A stretch of DNA of 64,000 nt from Clostridia bacterium (GTDB lineage Bacteria > Bacillota > Peptococcia > DRI-13 > UBA5745), in NCBI GenBank assembly GCA_018436095.1, contig JAHDMJ010000013.1:1-64000 (forward strand), read 5' to 3'. Each line of letters opens with the position of its first letter. The stretch's first letter is position 1. The translations under genes were made by a program, and so were the position numbers. A model generated the notes under the pieces. It made no database searches. It was not told where the DNA came from and saw only the letters and a program-made list of their open reading frames with translations. Positions 8,057 to 17,190 of the stretch are shown piece after piece.

Positions 8057-9724
8057 GTGGTTTTCTTTCGTTTGTTGTTTATATTGTCTGCTGTTACGAT
8101 GACGGTTTTAGCCACATTGAGGGGCCCTGTTATTGCCGGGGTTCTCGGTGTGGCCTTGTCTTTTTTGCTTTTTATTTGGCTTGCCTTCCGCCGGGGGCTG
8201 GCAGAAAACCTGTTTAAGCCATTTTCCTGGCTGACAGGGGCTATTGCCTTGCCTTTTGCCTGTAGCGGGGGTAAAATCTTTATGTCCTATTTTTATTTCC
8301 GCTTCGAAAAGCTGTCCCGGCTTTTACTGGATACCCTATCCCGTTACCGCAGCATTGACGAGGCCTTATGGCAGGGATTGCTGCCGATGGCTAAGCTTTT
8401 GCTTACGGCCTTGGCGGCAGCAGCTCTATGGGTGGTTTTTTACTGGCTGGTCAAGACCTTTAGGCATTATGGCCTTCCTTTTATCCGGCGGATGACAGGA
8501 GTAGAGAAGGGCTTTTGGCTTTTGGCGGCGGCGCTGTCCTTATTGCTGATTTTTTCGGCCTACAGCCGGACAAATTTGTTTTATCAGCCGGCGGCGGCGG
8601 GCCAGGCTAACAAATATGACACCGTCTTTACCAGCGATACGGGTATTCATCTGCAGACTGATGTTTATGTTAATATCAACGGGCCGGAAAATGACTTGCG
8701 GCAGCCTCTCTTTGGCCTTTTTGCCCTGCCCTTTGGTATTGCCGCTTCCTGGATCGCCGCTTGCTTCGGCGGTGCTTTGCCGGCTTATGCCTTGGCTTTA
8801 GCCTCCTTGCAGGCCATAGTGTTGGCCTTTTCCCTGATCCTGGTTTCCCGGCTGCTGAAGCTCAGGGGTTTGGATCAACTGATTTTTCTAGGCTTATACT
8901 TTACCAGTTATCCGGTGCTCTTGTTTGTCCTGAATCTGGAACAATACGTCTTCGCCCTGTTTTGGCTTTTACTCTTCGTTTATTCCCTCTGCCGGGAAAA
9001 CCTTTCCGGCAAAGCGGGGGCGAGGGAGCCCTGGCTCTGGCAGCCTCTTTGCTTTACCGGCGCTGCCGGCAGCATGCTGACCAGCGGCTTCTTTCTGCTT
9101 TTTACCCTAAAAGGCAAGAATCGCCGGCAAGGCTTGGCGGTTATGATGCGGACAGGTTTAATCTTCCTGGCTATCCTGACGGTTTTTGGCCAGCTGCCTT
9201 TGTTGTGGGAGGCGGGAATTTCCTTGCCCCGGCTTTTGCGTTTTGCCGGCACTGGTCTGCCTTTGCAGGAAAAACTTCGGCAATATTGGGGCTTTCTCGC
9301 CAACTGTCTGACGGCGCCGGAGGCTTATGCCACCCCCAATGTTTTCGGTCAAATCTCCTGGCAGTTAACTCCCGAACAAGGGCTGATCTGGCTAGGTCCT
9401 GTTTTATTTATTTTGGCGGCGGCGGCCTTTCTATTGCATAGAAAAGAGCAATATTTCCAGATTTGCCTGGCTTGGCTGCTTTTTTCCTTTTGTCTTTTGG
9501 TGGGAATGGGCTGGGGCGCCAAAGAAAACGGTATGATTCTTTATACGCTGTATTTTTCCTGGGCGCTGCTCTCCTTGCTTTATGGGGGATGGATGAAGCT
9601 GCTGGCTAAAAAGCCCCGGCTGCGGCGGGTCTTAGGCCTGGCGCTGGTGGCGGCGATGGCCTGGGGGAACCTGGCCGGCATCCGGCAATTGATCCAATTC
9701 GGCGTGATTTATTATCCGGGCTAA
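8057..9724 (+). CDS. Polytopic membrane protein, GT-C glycosyltransferase-like
   Basis: A 555-residue integral membrane protein with about 12 hydrophobic helices. After the fourth or fifth helix there is an extracytoplasmic loop with acidic residues (YDTVFTSDTGIHLQTDVYVN) directly before NGPENDLRQPLFGLFALPFG. An Asp-bearing first large loop is the usual position of the catalytic residue in GT-C enzymes, which use polyisoprenoid-phosphate sugars. GTG 8057 follows AAAGGATT. It precedes a UbiA-family polyprenyl-phosphate transferase gene and a HAD-GtrA gene on the same strand, which fits synthesis and use of a lipid-linked sugar at the outer face of the membrane. No specific family could be named with certainty. 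Confidence 0.5.
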   Translation: MVFFRLLFILSAVTMTVLATLRGPVIAGVLGVALSFLLFIWLAFRRGLAENLFKPFSWLTGAIALPFACSGGKIFMSYFYFRFEKLSRLLLDTLSRYRSIDEALWQGLLPMAKLLLTALAAAALWVVFYWLVKTFRHYGLPFIRRMTGVEKGFWLLAAALSLLLIFSAYSRTNLFYQPAAAGQANKYDTVFTSDTGIHLQTDVYVNINGPENDLRQPLFGLFALPFGIAASWIAACFGGALPAYALALASLQAIVLAFSLILVSRLLKLRGLDQLIFLGLYFTSYPVLLFVLNLEQYVFALFWLLLFVYSLCRENLSGKAGAREPWLWQPLCFTGAAGSMLTSGFFLLFTLKGKNRRQGLAVMMRTGLIFLAILTVFGQLPLLWEAGISLPRLLRFAGTGLPLQEKLRQYWGFLANCLTAPEAYATPNVFGQISWQLTPEQGLIWLGPVLFILAAAAFLLHRKEQYFQICLAWLLFSFCLLVGMGWGAKENGMILYTLYFSWALLSLLYGGWMKLLAKKPRLRRVLGLALVAAMAWGNLAGIRQLIQFGVIYYPG

Positions 9725-9781
9725 ATCCGGGTTAGTCTTGCTCACTTTCGCCCGAATAAATTTTTAGGATAGGAAGTTTTT

Positions 9782-10666
9782 ATGTTTGCACAAGTGAAGC
9801 CCTATATCAAATTGATGCGGCCCCACCACTATTCAAAAAATTTCTTTATTTTTCTGCCCCTGTTTTTTAGCGGCAGCTTATTGCAATGGGCTTTGGTCCG
9901 GCAGACCTTTACCGGCTTTTTGGCCTATTGCTTGATCAGCTCGGTGGTTTATATCTATAACGATATTCAGGATGCGGAAAAAGACCGCCAGCATAGCGAA
10001 AAATGCCGCCGGCCCATTGCTTCCGGAGCCGTGCCGGTGAATAAGGCCGCCATATTGGCAGCGGTGCTGCTGCTGCTTGGCTTAGCCTGCCAGGCCCTGG
10101 CCGGCCCGGCTAATTTCTTTTCCTGGCTGTTTTTGCTGTCTTATTTGCTGATGAATCTGGCTTATAGCTGGAGGCTGAAGCATGTGGTCTTATTGGATAT
10201 ATCCATATTGGCGGCGGGCTTTTTGCTGCGGCTGGTTTATGGGGCTGCTCTCACCGGAATTGCCGTTTCCGGCTGGCTGTATCTGACGGTGCTGACCATG
10301 TCTTTTTATATGGGCCTGGGCAAGCGCCGGGGGGAATTAATACGGCAGAAAGAAACCCGGCAGGTATTGAAAAAGTACAGTCAGGGCTTTTTGGAAAAAA
10401 GCATGAACATGTGCCTCACTCTGACAGTGGCTTTTTATTCCCTGTGGGCCGGCGGCGGCCATAGCCTGGCTTGGGGAGAAGGGGAAAGAGGCGGGGGAAT
10501 GCTTTGGACGGTGCCTCTGGCTATCTTGATTTGCCTGAAGTACAGCTTGAATATCGAAACGGATTCCGACGGCGATCCGGTGGAGGTAGTGCTGCGGGAC
10601 AAGGTTCTTTGCGGCTTGCTGCTGCTTTTTGCCCTCCTGGTATTTGTGTTGTTATATTTTGTGTAA
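9782..10666 (+). CDS. UbiA-family decaprenyl-phosphate phosphoribosyltransferase-like protein
   Basis: A 294-residue membrane enzyme with about eight or nine helices. It carries the first Asp-rich motif of the UbiA superfamily (YNDIQDAEKDRQHSEKCRRP), which binds the Mg-pyrophosphate of the donor. The opening IKLMRPHHYSKNFFIFLPLFF resembles the branch that moves 5-phosphoribose from PRPP to polyprenyl phosphate (DPPR synthase). The second motif region (KYSLNIETDSDGDPVEVVLRDK) is also typical of this branch. ATG 9782 follows AGGAAG. Known DPPR enzymes feed arabinan or ribofuranosyl decoration of envelope polymers; here only the class of reaction is inferred, supported by the GT-C-like and GtrA-like neighbours. 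Confidence 0.72.
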   Translation: MFAQVKPYIKLMRPHHYSKNFFIFLPLFFSGSLLQWALVRQTFTGFLAYCLISSVVYIYNDIQDAEKDRQHSEKCRRPIASGAVPVNKAAILAAVLLLLGLACQALAGPANFFSWLFLLSYLLMNLAYSWRLKHVVLLDISILAAGFLLRLVYGAALTGIAVSGWLYLTVLTMSFYMGLGKRRGELIRQKETRQVLKKYSQGFLEKSMNMCLTLTVAFYSLWAGGGHSLAWGEGERGGGMLWTVPLAILICLKYSLNIETDSDGDPVEVVLRDKVLCGLLLLFALLVFVLLYFV

Positions 10667-10689
10667 AAGACTTGGAAGAGGGCAGAGCG

Positions 10690-11652
10690 TTGAACGTTTA
10701 TGATTTTGACTATACCATCTACGATGGGGACAGTACGAAGGATTTTTACTGGTATTGTCTGTATAACCGCTGGTCTTTGGCCAGGTATTGGCCCCGGCAG
10801 GCCTGGGCCTTGCTGCTTTATGCCCTGGGCCGCATCGGCAAAACCCAGTGTAAAGAGCGGTTTTACGTGTTTTTTCAGGGGCTGCCGGATATGGAGAATT
10901 TCGTCTATGATTTCTGGCGCCGCAATATTAAGAAAATCAAGCATTTCTACAAAGTCTGGCAGCGGCCCGACGATTTGATTATTTCGGCCTCACCGGCTTT
11001 TCTGCTGGAAGAAGCCTGCCGCCGGCTGGGGGTGGTAAACCTTATCGCCTCGCCGGTGGATCCCCGGACCGGCCGCTATCAGGGTAAGAATTGCTATGGC
11101 GAAGAAAAAGTCCGCCGGTTTAAGGCGGACTATCCTCACAGGGAAATAGAAGGTTTTTATTCAGACTCTTTGTCGGACAGTCCCATGGCGGCTATAGCGA
11201 AAAAGAGCTATCTGGTGGCGGGAGAGAAGCTGCTGCCCTGGGGCAGCCTGCCGCCAACCGCCAAACAAGGCTGGCTGCAGTATTTCTTAAGCCGCCAGTT
11301 TCTTATTTTCTTTATCATCGGTCTGGCCAACGCTGTAAACGGTATTGTGTTTTCTCTTCTCTACTCCCTGGTTTTGCCGGTAAGCCCTGCCTTCGTCCTG
11401 GGCTATCTCAGCAGCCTGACGGTTTCCTATTTGCTCAACAGCCGGTTTACGTTTAAGGCAAATCTTTCCCTCAAAAGATACGGCAGTTTCTGCTTGTCTT
11501 ATTTGCCCAATTTCGCCATTCAAAATATTATCGTGTTTGTGGTCTATTATTGGGCCGGCTTCAGCAAGCTACTGGCCTTTTTCCTGGCGGCGGCCATCGG
11601 TATGCCCGTCACCTTTTTGATGCTGAAGCTCATCACTTTTCGCAGGAGATGA
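10690..11652 (+). CDS. HAD phosphatase fused to GtrA-like membrane domain
   Basis: A 320-residue two-domain protein. Residues 1-185 are a HAD-IB type phosphatase with motif I VYDFDYTIYDGDST, motif II IISASPAF and motif III/IV around FYSDSLSDSP. Residues 200-320 are a GtrA-like unit of four transmembrane helices (FFIIGLANAVNGIVF; SSLTVSYLLNSRFTF), a family linked to translocation of lipid-linked sugars. Start is TTG 10690, after GGAAGAGGG; the longer open frame overlaps the UbiA gene and is not supported. The fusion suggests dephosphorylation of a phosphoribosyl-lipid or its donor coupled with movement across the membrane. In mycobacterial DPR synthesis a separate phosphatase follows DPPR synthase, which fits the order here. 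Confidence 0.75.
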   Translation: MNVYDFDYTIYDGDSTKDFYWYCLYNRWSLARYWPRQAWALLLYALGRIGKTQCKERFYVFFQGLPDMENFVYDFWRRNIKKIKHFYKVWQRPDDLIISASPAFLLEEACRRLGVVNLIASPVDPRTGRYQGKNCYGEEKVRRFKADYPHREIEGFYSDSLSDSPMAAIAKKSYLVAGEKLLPWGSLPPTAKQGWLQYFLSRQFLIFFIIGLANAVNGIVFSLLYSLVLPVSPAFVLGYLSSLTVSYLLNSRFTFKANLSLKRYGSFCLSYLPNFAIQNIIVFVVYYWAGFSKLLAFFLAAAIGMPVTFLMLKLITFRRR

Positions 11653-11673
11653 AGGGAACAGAAGTGTTTGGGA

Positions 11674-13044
11674 TCAGCCTAAAAGGGGCCCGGCCACAGC
11701 GATCAGGATGCTGAAAAGGATTAGCGCCACAGGGCCGAAAACCTTGTTGAGATTAAGCAGGCTCCAGGAAGGCCGGCCGCAGCAGCCGCTGAGAATGAGA
11801 GAGGTGGAAGTCAGCGGGGAGAGGAAGGTGGCCAAAAGCCAGCCGGTGAGGATGGTCAGGGTAAAGGACATCAGATCCAGGCCCAAAGCGGCGGGGGTCA
11901 CGGCGCTGAGAAGAGCCGTGCCGGTAGCTACGGGGTGGATGCCTACCATAGCCGGCAGGATCAGCAGCAGCATGATGGCTGCGATCATCAATACCGGATA
12001 AGAGGTAAGCCAGTCCGGCAGAAAACGGGGCAGCACAGCACCTATTCCTGCGGCATCCAGGGCTTTGCCGAGAAAGCCGGCGGCGGTAAAAAGGGCGCAT
12101 TGGCTTTGTACTTTAATGAGGGATTTGCCATAGAAATTGGCCATCCCTTTTTTGTATGCCGGCATGTGCTTTTGCAGCAGGCCGGTGGCCAAAGGGAAGA
12201 TGATGGCGACGATGGAAATAATAATCAGCAGATCCCAGGGCGTCACGATGTTGCCCAGGATAATGGAGCCGATGAGGGCAACGGCCAGCAGCAGCATGGT
12301 ATATATCTTGCGCCAGTTGACCACAGCTCCTTCTTCTGCCTGGAGCCGGGGATATCTTTCCGGATTGCGTTTGATTTTTACGGCGATAAAACTTAAATCC
12401 AAGCCCATAAAAATAGCGGAAAAGGCCAGGCCGATGGGAATCAGAGAAAGCCAGGACACTTGCAATTGAGAATTGATCAGCACCATAGAGGCCCAGGCCG
12501 GGGACCAAAAGCCCGAGGAGGAATAGCTTCTCATAATGGTGGCCAGAAAAGTATCTTCGGACTTGTAAAGCTTGGCATGAGGGCTTAGCAGTTCATAGAT
12601 GATGGCGATGGCCCCGACGCTGATCAGTACGCCCAGCAAATGGGTGCACAGGGAGGTCAGCAGGCAAAAGCCCAGCATGGATTGCATTTTTGTCTGGGCC
12701 ACCACTTTGAGCTCGCTTTGATAATCTTCATAAAAAAAAGGCAGGGACATCAGCGGTACGCAAATCAGCATAGTGGCCACGTTGGCGTTCTTTAAGAAAG
12801 CCACAGTCCACAGCCGGAGGCTGGCCCCGCTAGCTAATAGCAGGACGGCGCCAAATAAAAAGAGGCCCGATACCACCCAACGGCTGCTTTTATCCAGCTT
12901 AGGCATGGCTTGGACGATGATAAACAGCAAGACTCCGGCGCTGAGATATTCCAGTAAGGAATTATTAATGAAGTAATTTGACAGGCGCAAGCCGGCAAAT
13001 AAGATTACGGCAATAGGCTGAATGTGTCTCAGAGCAACAGGCAT
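11674..13044 (-). CDS. Polytopic inner-membrane transporter, family uncertain
   Basis: A 456-residue hydrophobic protein with about 12 helices and features of the ion-transporter superfamily of anion or metabolite carriers, such as re-entrant-like loops GIHPVATGTALLSA and FLSPLTSTSLILSG near the C-terminus. The long frame opens at 13092, but the ATG at 13044 has a ribosome site (GAAGGGAAAG) and gives a normal N-terminus; the earlier ATGs do not. It is convergent with the HAD-GtrA gene (22-base gap) and divergent from the Crp/Fnr gene, which may regulate it. The substrate is not predictable. Confidence 0.6.
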   Translation of the reverse strand: MPVALRHIQPIAVILFAGLRLSNYFINNSLLEYLSAGVLLFIIVQAMPKLDKSSRWVVSGLFLFGAVLLLASGASLRLWTVAFLKNANVATMLICVPLMSLPFFYEDYQSELKVVAQTKMQSMLGFCLLTSLCTHLLGVLISVGAIAIIYELLSPHAKLYKSEDTFLATIMRSYSSSGFWSPAWASMVLINSQLQVSWLSLIPIGLAFSAIFMGLDLSFIAVKIKRNPERYPRLQAEEGAVVNWRKIYTMLLLAVALIGSIILGNIVTPWDLLIIISIVAIIFPLATGLLQKHMPAYKKGMANFYGKSLIKVQSQCALFTAAGFLGKALDAAGIGAVLPRFLPDWLTSYPVLMIAAIMLLLILPAMVGIHPVATGTALLSAVTPAALGLDLMSFTLTILTGWLLATFLSPLTSTSLILSGCCGRPSWSLLNLNKVFGPVALILFSILIAVAGPLLG

Positions 13045-13333
13045 TTTGATCTTTCCCTTCTGGGTATATTCCTGACGGCCAAGCATCAGCATGAGGCTAT
13101 GGTAACATAATTCATTTTTTATGACAATGCGGGCCCGGGGCGGTAAAAAGCGTTAAATAGGGCTTTTTATAACTTAGGTTAGAAAATAAAAAAATTTTTA
13201 TGTTTTCTGGCATAAGCAGAGCAGGAAGGAGTCGGCTTTTTTGCATAGAATTATATATGCCTGTACATAACATTGACGAAAGACACCAGGATGTTAACAA
13301 AAATAAAAGAAAATCCCGGAAGAGGAGGAGCCT

Positions 13334-14035
13334 ATGGACAAAAAAGAACTATGTAGCCGGCTGCTGGAAGAACTGCCTTTTCATACCATGGAAATCAAGA
13401 AGAAAAACTTTTGCACCTTGTCTTTTGGCCGGGGCGGCTATATTTGGGTTGTGCGCAAAGGCCTGATGATGAGCGTGCGCAATACGGAGGACGGACGCTA
13501 TAAAGCTTTGGGCATTTTCGACGCCGGTTCCCTTATCGGCGTGGCCGGCCTCACCGATGAAACCCGGCACATTACGGCTTATACGCTGAGCAAGACGGTG
13601 CTTAGCTTTGTGCCGGTTAAAGAGGCCTTGGCTCTGCTGCAAAGAGATAACCAGCTTTGCTATTATTTCATGCTTTATTTGAGCAGAAATCTTCTGGATA
13701 CTTTTAACGACCTGGAGATCAATACCTTAGGCACCTTAGAGGACAGGATCCGGGCTTTTGAAGGTCAAATCGCCCAAAAAAATCTGCCCAAGGACGCTTC
13801 TTTTTCCGAAGTGGTTATGGCTATGGCCGTAGGAGCCCATCCCGGCAGCATCAGCCGCATCAGAAAGCAACTGAAAAAAAATGATGAGGCGGAAAAAGCA
13901 AAGGCTAATTCTCTCCAGATAGAGTTACAGGAAAAGGCGGCCCAATTGGACGAAACAGCCGAGGCGGCGGAAGCGGCCGCGGCCTTTGAAGAAATCGGAC
14001 AAACCGGCAAGCACCGGGAAGATAATCAGGCTTAG
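13334..14035 (+). CDS. Crp/Fnr-family transcriptional regulator
   Basis: A 233-residue regulator with an N-terminal cyclic-nucleotide-binding-like beta-roll (GYIWVVRKGLMMSVRN; FDAGSLIGVAGL), a long dimer helix and a degenerate winged-helix segment (SFSEVVMAMAVGAHPGSISRIRKQLKK). The N-terminus has only scattered cysteines (Cys5, Cys21), so an Fnr-type Fe-S cluster is doubtful. After the DNA-binding domain comes an unusual Ala/Glu-rich tail of about 50 residues that looks helical (LQEKAAQLDETAEAAEAAAAF). AGGAGG precedes the ATG. It is divergent from the transporter gene at 11674-13044. The effector is unknown. Confidence 0.8.
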   Translation: MDKKELCSRLLEELPFHTMEIKKKNFCTLSFGRGGYIWVVRKGLMMSVRNTEDGRYKALGIFDAGSLIGVAGLTDETRHITAYTLSKTVLSFVPVKEALALLQRDNQLCYYFMLYLSRNLLDTFNDLEINTLGTLEDRIRAFEGQIAQKNLPKDASFSEVVMAMAVGAHPGSISRIRKQLKKNDEAEKAKANSLQIELQEKAAQLDETAEAAEAAAAFEEIGQTGKHREDNQA

Positions 14036-14079
14036 GCAGGATCAGGACAAGAAAAACATCATCCAAGTTTAAATTTTAG

Positions 14080-14108
14080 GTATATTCCCTCCACCTGTCC
14101 CATATAGT
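14080..14108 (+). promoter_or_regulatory. Sigma-E-type sporulation promoter of spoIVA
   Basis: GTATATT (14080-14086), a 14-base spacer and CATATAGT (14101-14108) match the known sigma-E pattern (about GAATATT, 13-15 bases, CATACAMT). This predicts a start near 14115 and a leader of about 115 bases. Sigma-E control in the mother cell is how spoIVA is expressed in studied spore formers. Confidence 0.7.
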
Positions 14109-14231
14109 TTATAGCAAATCAGTGCCGCTTGGCGAAGTGAGCCCGTTAACACATTCCGAAATAGGAGGATGGCAACATTGAGGCTTTGTGTCGGCAGGCT
14201 CCAGCTGCAATAAGACATAGGAGGGATTGGC

Positions 14232-15704
14232 GTGGAGAATGTTTTTCAGGATATTGCGCAGAGAACTGGCGGCGATATCTACTTAGGGGTCGTGGGCCCG
14301 GTAAGGGCAGGAAAATCCACTTTCATAAAAAAGGTCATGGATTTATTGGTAATTCCCAATATTACCGACGAATATGACCGCCAGCGTACCATCGATGAGT
14401 TGCCCCAAAGTGCCGCCGGCCGGGCCATCATGACCACCGAACCGAAGTTTATTCCCAATGAAGCGGTGGAGGTGGAAATTAAAGAAGGCCTGACGGTGAG
14501 AATGCGGGTGGTGGACTGCGTAGGTTATAGCGTGGAAGGGGCTAAAGGTTACGAGGATGAAAGCGGCCCCAGAATGGTGCATACGCCTTGGTCCGATGAT
14601 CCTATGCCTTTCCAGGAAGCAGCGGAGATAGGTACTAGAAAAGTAATTGCCGATCACTCCACCATCGGTGTGGTGGTGACCACGGACGGTTCCATTACCG
14701 ATATCCCCAGGGAGAACTATGAGGAACCGGAAGCCCGGGTTATTGAAGAGCTGAAGCAGCTTTCCCGGCCTTTCGTAGTGGTTCTTAACACTTCCAAGCC
14801 CGAAGAACTGGAGACTTTGGAGCTGGCTCAAAGCATGGAGCTGCGCTATGAAGTGCCGGTAATGGCCATGGATATTTCCGGCCTGGACACGGAAGGCATT
14901 ACGAAAATCCTGGAGGAAGCCCTTTTTGAATTCCCCGTGACGGAAGTCAATGTCAATCTGCCTAAGTGGGTCGAGGTGCTGCCGGAGGATTACTGGCTGC
15001 GGGTGCAGATGGAAACCTCCGTTACCGATGCCATTGAGCCGGTAAGCCGCTTGCGGGATATTGACAAAGCCATCGAAATGCTCAGCGAAAATACGGTGGT
15101 GGAAGAAGTGGTGCTGGAGGATATGGATCTGGGCACCGGTATGGCTTCCATCAGCGTGACGGTGCAGGACGGCTTGTGGTATCAGGTTCTTAAGGAAGTC
15201 ACCGGCTTTGCCGTAGACGGCAATCAGGATGTATTGCAGCTCTTGATGTCTTATGCCACCATCAAGAAGGACTATGATAAAGTAAAAGACGCTTTAGCCA
15301 TTGTCCGGGATTCCGGCTATGCCGTAGTCAATCCTTTAATGGATGAGATGACTCTGGAAGAGCCGGAGCTGATCAAGCAGGGAGGCCTGTTCGGCGTTAA
15401 GCTGAAAGCCAGCGCCCCGGCTATCCATATGATTCGTACCGATATCAATACGGAAATCACACCGTTGATGGGTACGGAGAGGCAGTGCGCCGATTTGGCC
15501 CGCTACATCACCGATAAATTCCAGGAAAATCCCTCCCAGATTTGGAGTTACGATATTTTCGGCAAATCCCTTCATGATCTGGTAGGCGAAGGAATCAGCA
15601 GCAAGCTGACCGGCATGCCTGAAAGCATCCAGCATAAGCTGAGAGAGGCCATGAAACGCATTGTCAACGAGGGCAGCGGCGGCATCATCTTCATTATTAT
15701 CTGA
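14232..15704 (+). CDS. spoIVA: Stage IV sporulation protein A, spore coat ATPase
   Basis: A 490-residue protein, the length of the B. subtilis protein. It opens with the characteristic DIAQRTGGDIYLGVVGPVRA segment, has a Walker A loop (GPVRAGKST at about 22-30) and a switch region VVDCVGYSVEGA, and ends with the conserved hydrophobic tail GSGGIIFIII. SpoIVA is made in the mother cell, hydrolyses ATP to polymerise on the forespore outer membrane and forms the base on which the coat is built. The start is GTG 14232 after AGGAGGG. It is monocistronic here, with a sigma-E-like promoter upstream and a repeat module downstream. Its presence is firm evidence of an endospore former. Confidence 0.97.
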   Translation: MENVFQDIAQRTGGDIYLGVVGPVRAGKSTFIKKVMDLLVIPNITDEYDRQRTIDELPQSAAGRAIMTTEPKFIPNEAVEVEIKEGLTVRMRVVDCVGYSVEGAKGYEDESGPRMVHTPWSDDPMPFQEAAEIGTRKVIADHSTIGVVVTTDGSITDIPRENYEEPEARVIEELKQLSRPFVVVLNTSKPEELETLELAQSMELRYEVPVMAMDISGLDTEGITKILEEALFEFPVTEVNVNLPKWVEVLPEDYWLRVQMETSVTDAIEPVSRLRDIDKAIEMLSENTVVEEVVLEDMDLGTGMASISVTVQDGLWYQVLKEVTGFAVDGNQDVLQLLMSYATIKKDYDKVKDALAIVRDSGYAVVNPLMDEMTLEEPELIKQGGLFGVKLKASAPAIHMIRTDINTEITPLMGTERQCADLARYITDKFQENPSQIWSYDIFGKSLHDLVGEGISSKLTGMPESIQHKLREAMKRIVNEGSGGIIFIII

Positions 15705-16209
15705 GAATCCGTACTTCTAGTACTAGAAAGAATCCGGCAGACAAAGGGGTCTTCTCAAAAGCAACTCAAAAGCTGCCATAGCATGCTGGTTTCATAAGCC
15801 GGCGGCTATAGACAGGTTTGGGGCTTGATTTGAGCCGGCCTCTTTGTCATGGAAAAAGAAGTTCGGGTTGGCGGTTGTGTCCCTTGGCGGCGCTGCTGGA
15901 AAATGTGCAAAATTGCAGGTTTGTCACCCCGTTTGGCCCCCAAATGTGCAAAATTGCAGGTTTGTTGGGTCAGATCACTGCTCCTTGGCCTTTTAGGGGC
16001 CTAGAATGGGCTGAAAGCCGGATTTTTATAGATAAAAGCCTTTACAAACTTGCAATTTTGCACAATAATCGCTTCCGCTAAGGTACAAACTTGCATTTTT
16101 GAGTGTTGCCAACCGCAGGCAGGCGCAGGCCATAGTATCGCCGCCCTCCTCCGGTCACGCCCCTCGCCGCCCCCTCCGGCACTAAATCCATGGTCCAATG
16201 CCTTTTGCT
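15705..16209. other. Intergenic region between spoIVA and degV
   Basis: About 600 bases separate the spoIVA stop from the degV stop. The region holds a 14-bp perfect palindrome TTCTAGTACTAGAA at 15715-15728, the repeat module at 15905-16103 and the degV terminator. The short open frames across it are chance readings through repeats; no gene is supported. Confidence 0.7.
15905..16103. repeat. Two-by-two repeat module, 41-bp period
   Basis: Forward copies gtgcaaaattgcaggtttgt are at 15905-15924 and 15946-15965. Inverted copies are at 16044-16063 (acaaacttgcaattttgcac) and 16085-16103 (diverged end). Start-to-start distance is 41 in both halves. The 21-base sequences between copies are not complementary to each other, so it is the repeats alone that are symmetrically placed. 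It sits between the convergent spoIVA and degV genes. Confidence 0.85.
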
Positions 16210-16263
16210 TAAATGACAAAAGGGTGTCTCACCGGCCCCTTTTCAGGCTGATCTGAGACACCC
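16210..16263 (-). terminator. Intrinsic terminator of the marR-degV operon
   Basis: GGGTGTCTCA (16222-16231) pairs perfectly with TGAGACACCC (16254-16263). On the minus strand the stem is followed by TTTTGTCATTT, which supports termination after degV. Confidence 0.75.
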
Positions 16264-16323
16264 AAGCAGAAATGTGTTGTTTCCCTGGCAAGCCAAATGA
16301 GTATACGCTGATCCGGCCTTTTC

Positions 16324-17181
16324 CTACTTTGCTTTGGCGATATAGGCAATGCCTTGGGCATTGGGCCCGGTATGGGTGCCGACGACGGCGCCGAGAGAGA
16401 GGGTCAGGGTTTTGTCGGGGGACAGCAGGTATTTAAACTCTTCCTGCAAAGCAGCGGCCAGGGCCGGCGCGTCACTGTGCAGGAAAGCGCCGCTGTATTG
16501 GGGGTCGGGAATGTCCGTCAGCAGCTTCTCCCGCAGCCATTGGTGGAAAACATTTTGCCGCTTACGGATCTTGGCTATCGGTACCAGTTTGCCGTTGACA
16601 AGAGAGCAGACCGGCGAGATATTGAGCAGACCGCCGGCAGCGGCGGCGGCGGCGGACAAGCGTCCGCCCATTTTGAGATATTTCAGGGTATCAAATAAGG
16701 CATAAAGCCTGGTACGGGGCACCAGCTCATTGATGCTGTCGGCAATTTCTTTGGCGCCGGCCCCCTGATCCCGCATTTTGCAGGCCTGGTGAACCAAAAT
16801 GCCCAGGCTGCCGGTGGCCTGCTGGCTGTCTATCAGATGGATCCTGCTTTGCTCTTCATTAATAAAGCTGCTTCTGGCGATCATGGCAGATTGATAAGTG
16901 CCGCTAAGGCCGGCGGAAATAAAGATGCCTACGATGTCTTTGCCCTCGTCCAGGCGGCGGCGGAAAACCTCCTGAAATGCCGCCGGCGTAGGCTGGGAAG
17001 TGGTGGGCAGTATTTCGGCCTTGGCCAGCCGCAGGTAAAACTCGCTGTTGGTCAGATCGATGCCGTCCCGGTAGGCTTTTTCGCCAAAGGTCACCATCAA
17101 AGGCACGATATCGATTTGATAAGCGGCTTCGGCACTGGTGGATAAATCGCAGGTGCTGTCTGTTATAATGGCAATGTTCAT
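16324..17181 (-). CDS. DegV-family fatty-acid-binding protein
   Basis: A 285-residue cytoplasmic protein of the DegV family, which binds a fatty acid and in some Firmicutes presents exogenous fatty acids to the kinase FakA. The first beta-strand motif ITDSTCDL, the DIVPLMVTFGEKAYRDGIDL segment, the TSQPTPAAF loop and the SAGLSGTYQSA loop that contacts the carboxylate are all present. AGGAGAG precedes the ATG. The MarR gene lies nine bases upstream on the same strand, so this is a two-gene unit in which the MarR protein probably responds to lipid or related signals. No FakA gene is in the window. Confidence 0.93.
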   Translation of the reverse strand: MNIAIITDSTCDLSTSAEAAYQIDIVPLMVTFGEKAYRDGIDLTNSEFYLRLAKAEILPTTSQPTPAAFQEVFRRRLDEGKDIVGIFISAGLSGTYQSAMIARSSFINEEQSRIHLIDSQQATGSLGILVHQACKMRDQGAGAKEIADSINELVPRTRLYALFDTLKYLKMGGRLSAAAAAAGGLLNISPVCSLVNGKLVPIAKIRKRQNVFHQWLREKLLTDIPDPQYSGAFLHSDAPALAAALQEEFKYLLSPDKTLTLSLGAVVGTHTGPNAQGIAYIAKAK

Positions 17182-17190
17182 GATACTCTC

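Noticed and set aside
8761-9441. 226-codon frame inside the GT-C-like gene
   Set aside because: The main frame has regular membrane helices, a promoter and a start site; the other frame has none of these.
14170-14214. 14-codon frame in the spoIVA leader
   Set aside because: AGGAGG abuts the ATG with almost no spacing, so translation from it is doubtful; kept only as a remark.
15818-16256. Two short open frames with similar peptides in the spoIVA-degV gap
   Set aside because: They read through repeat copies, which explains the similarity; no ribosome sites or conserved residues.
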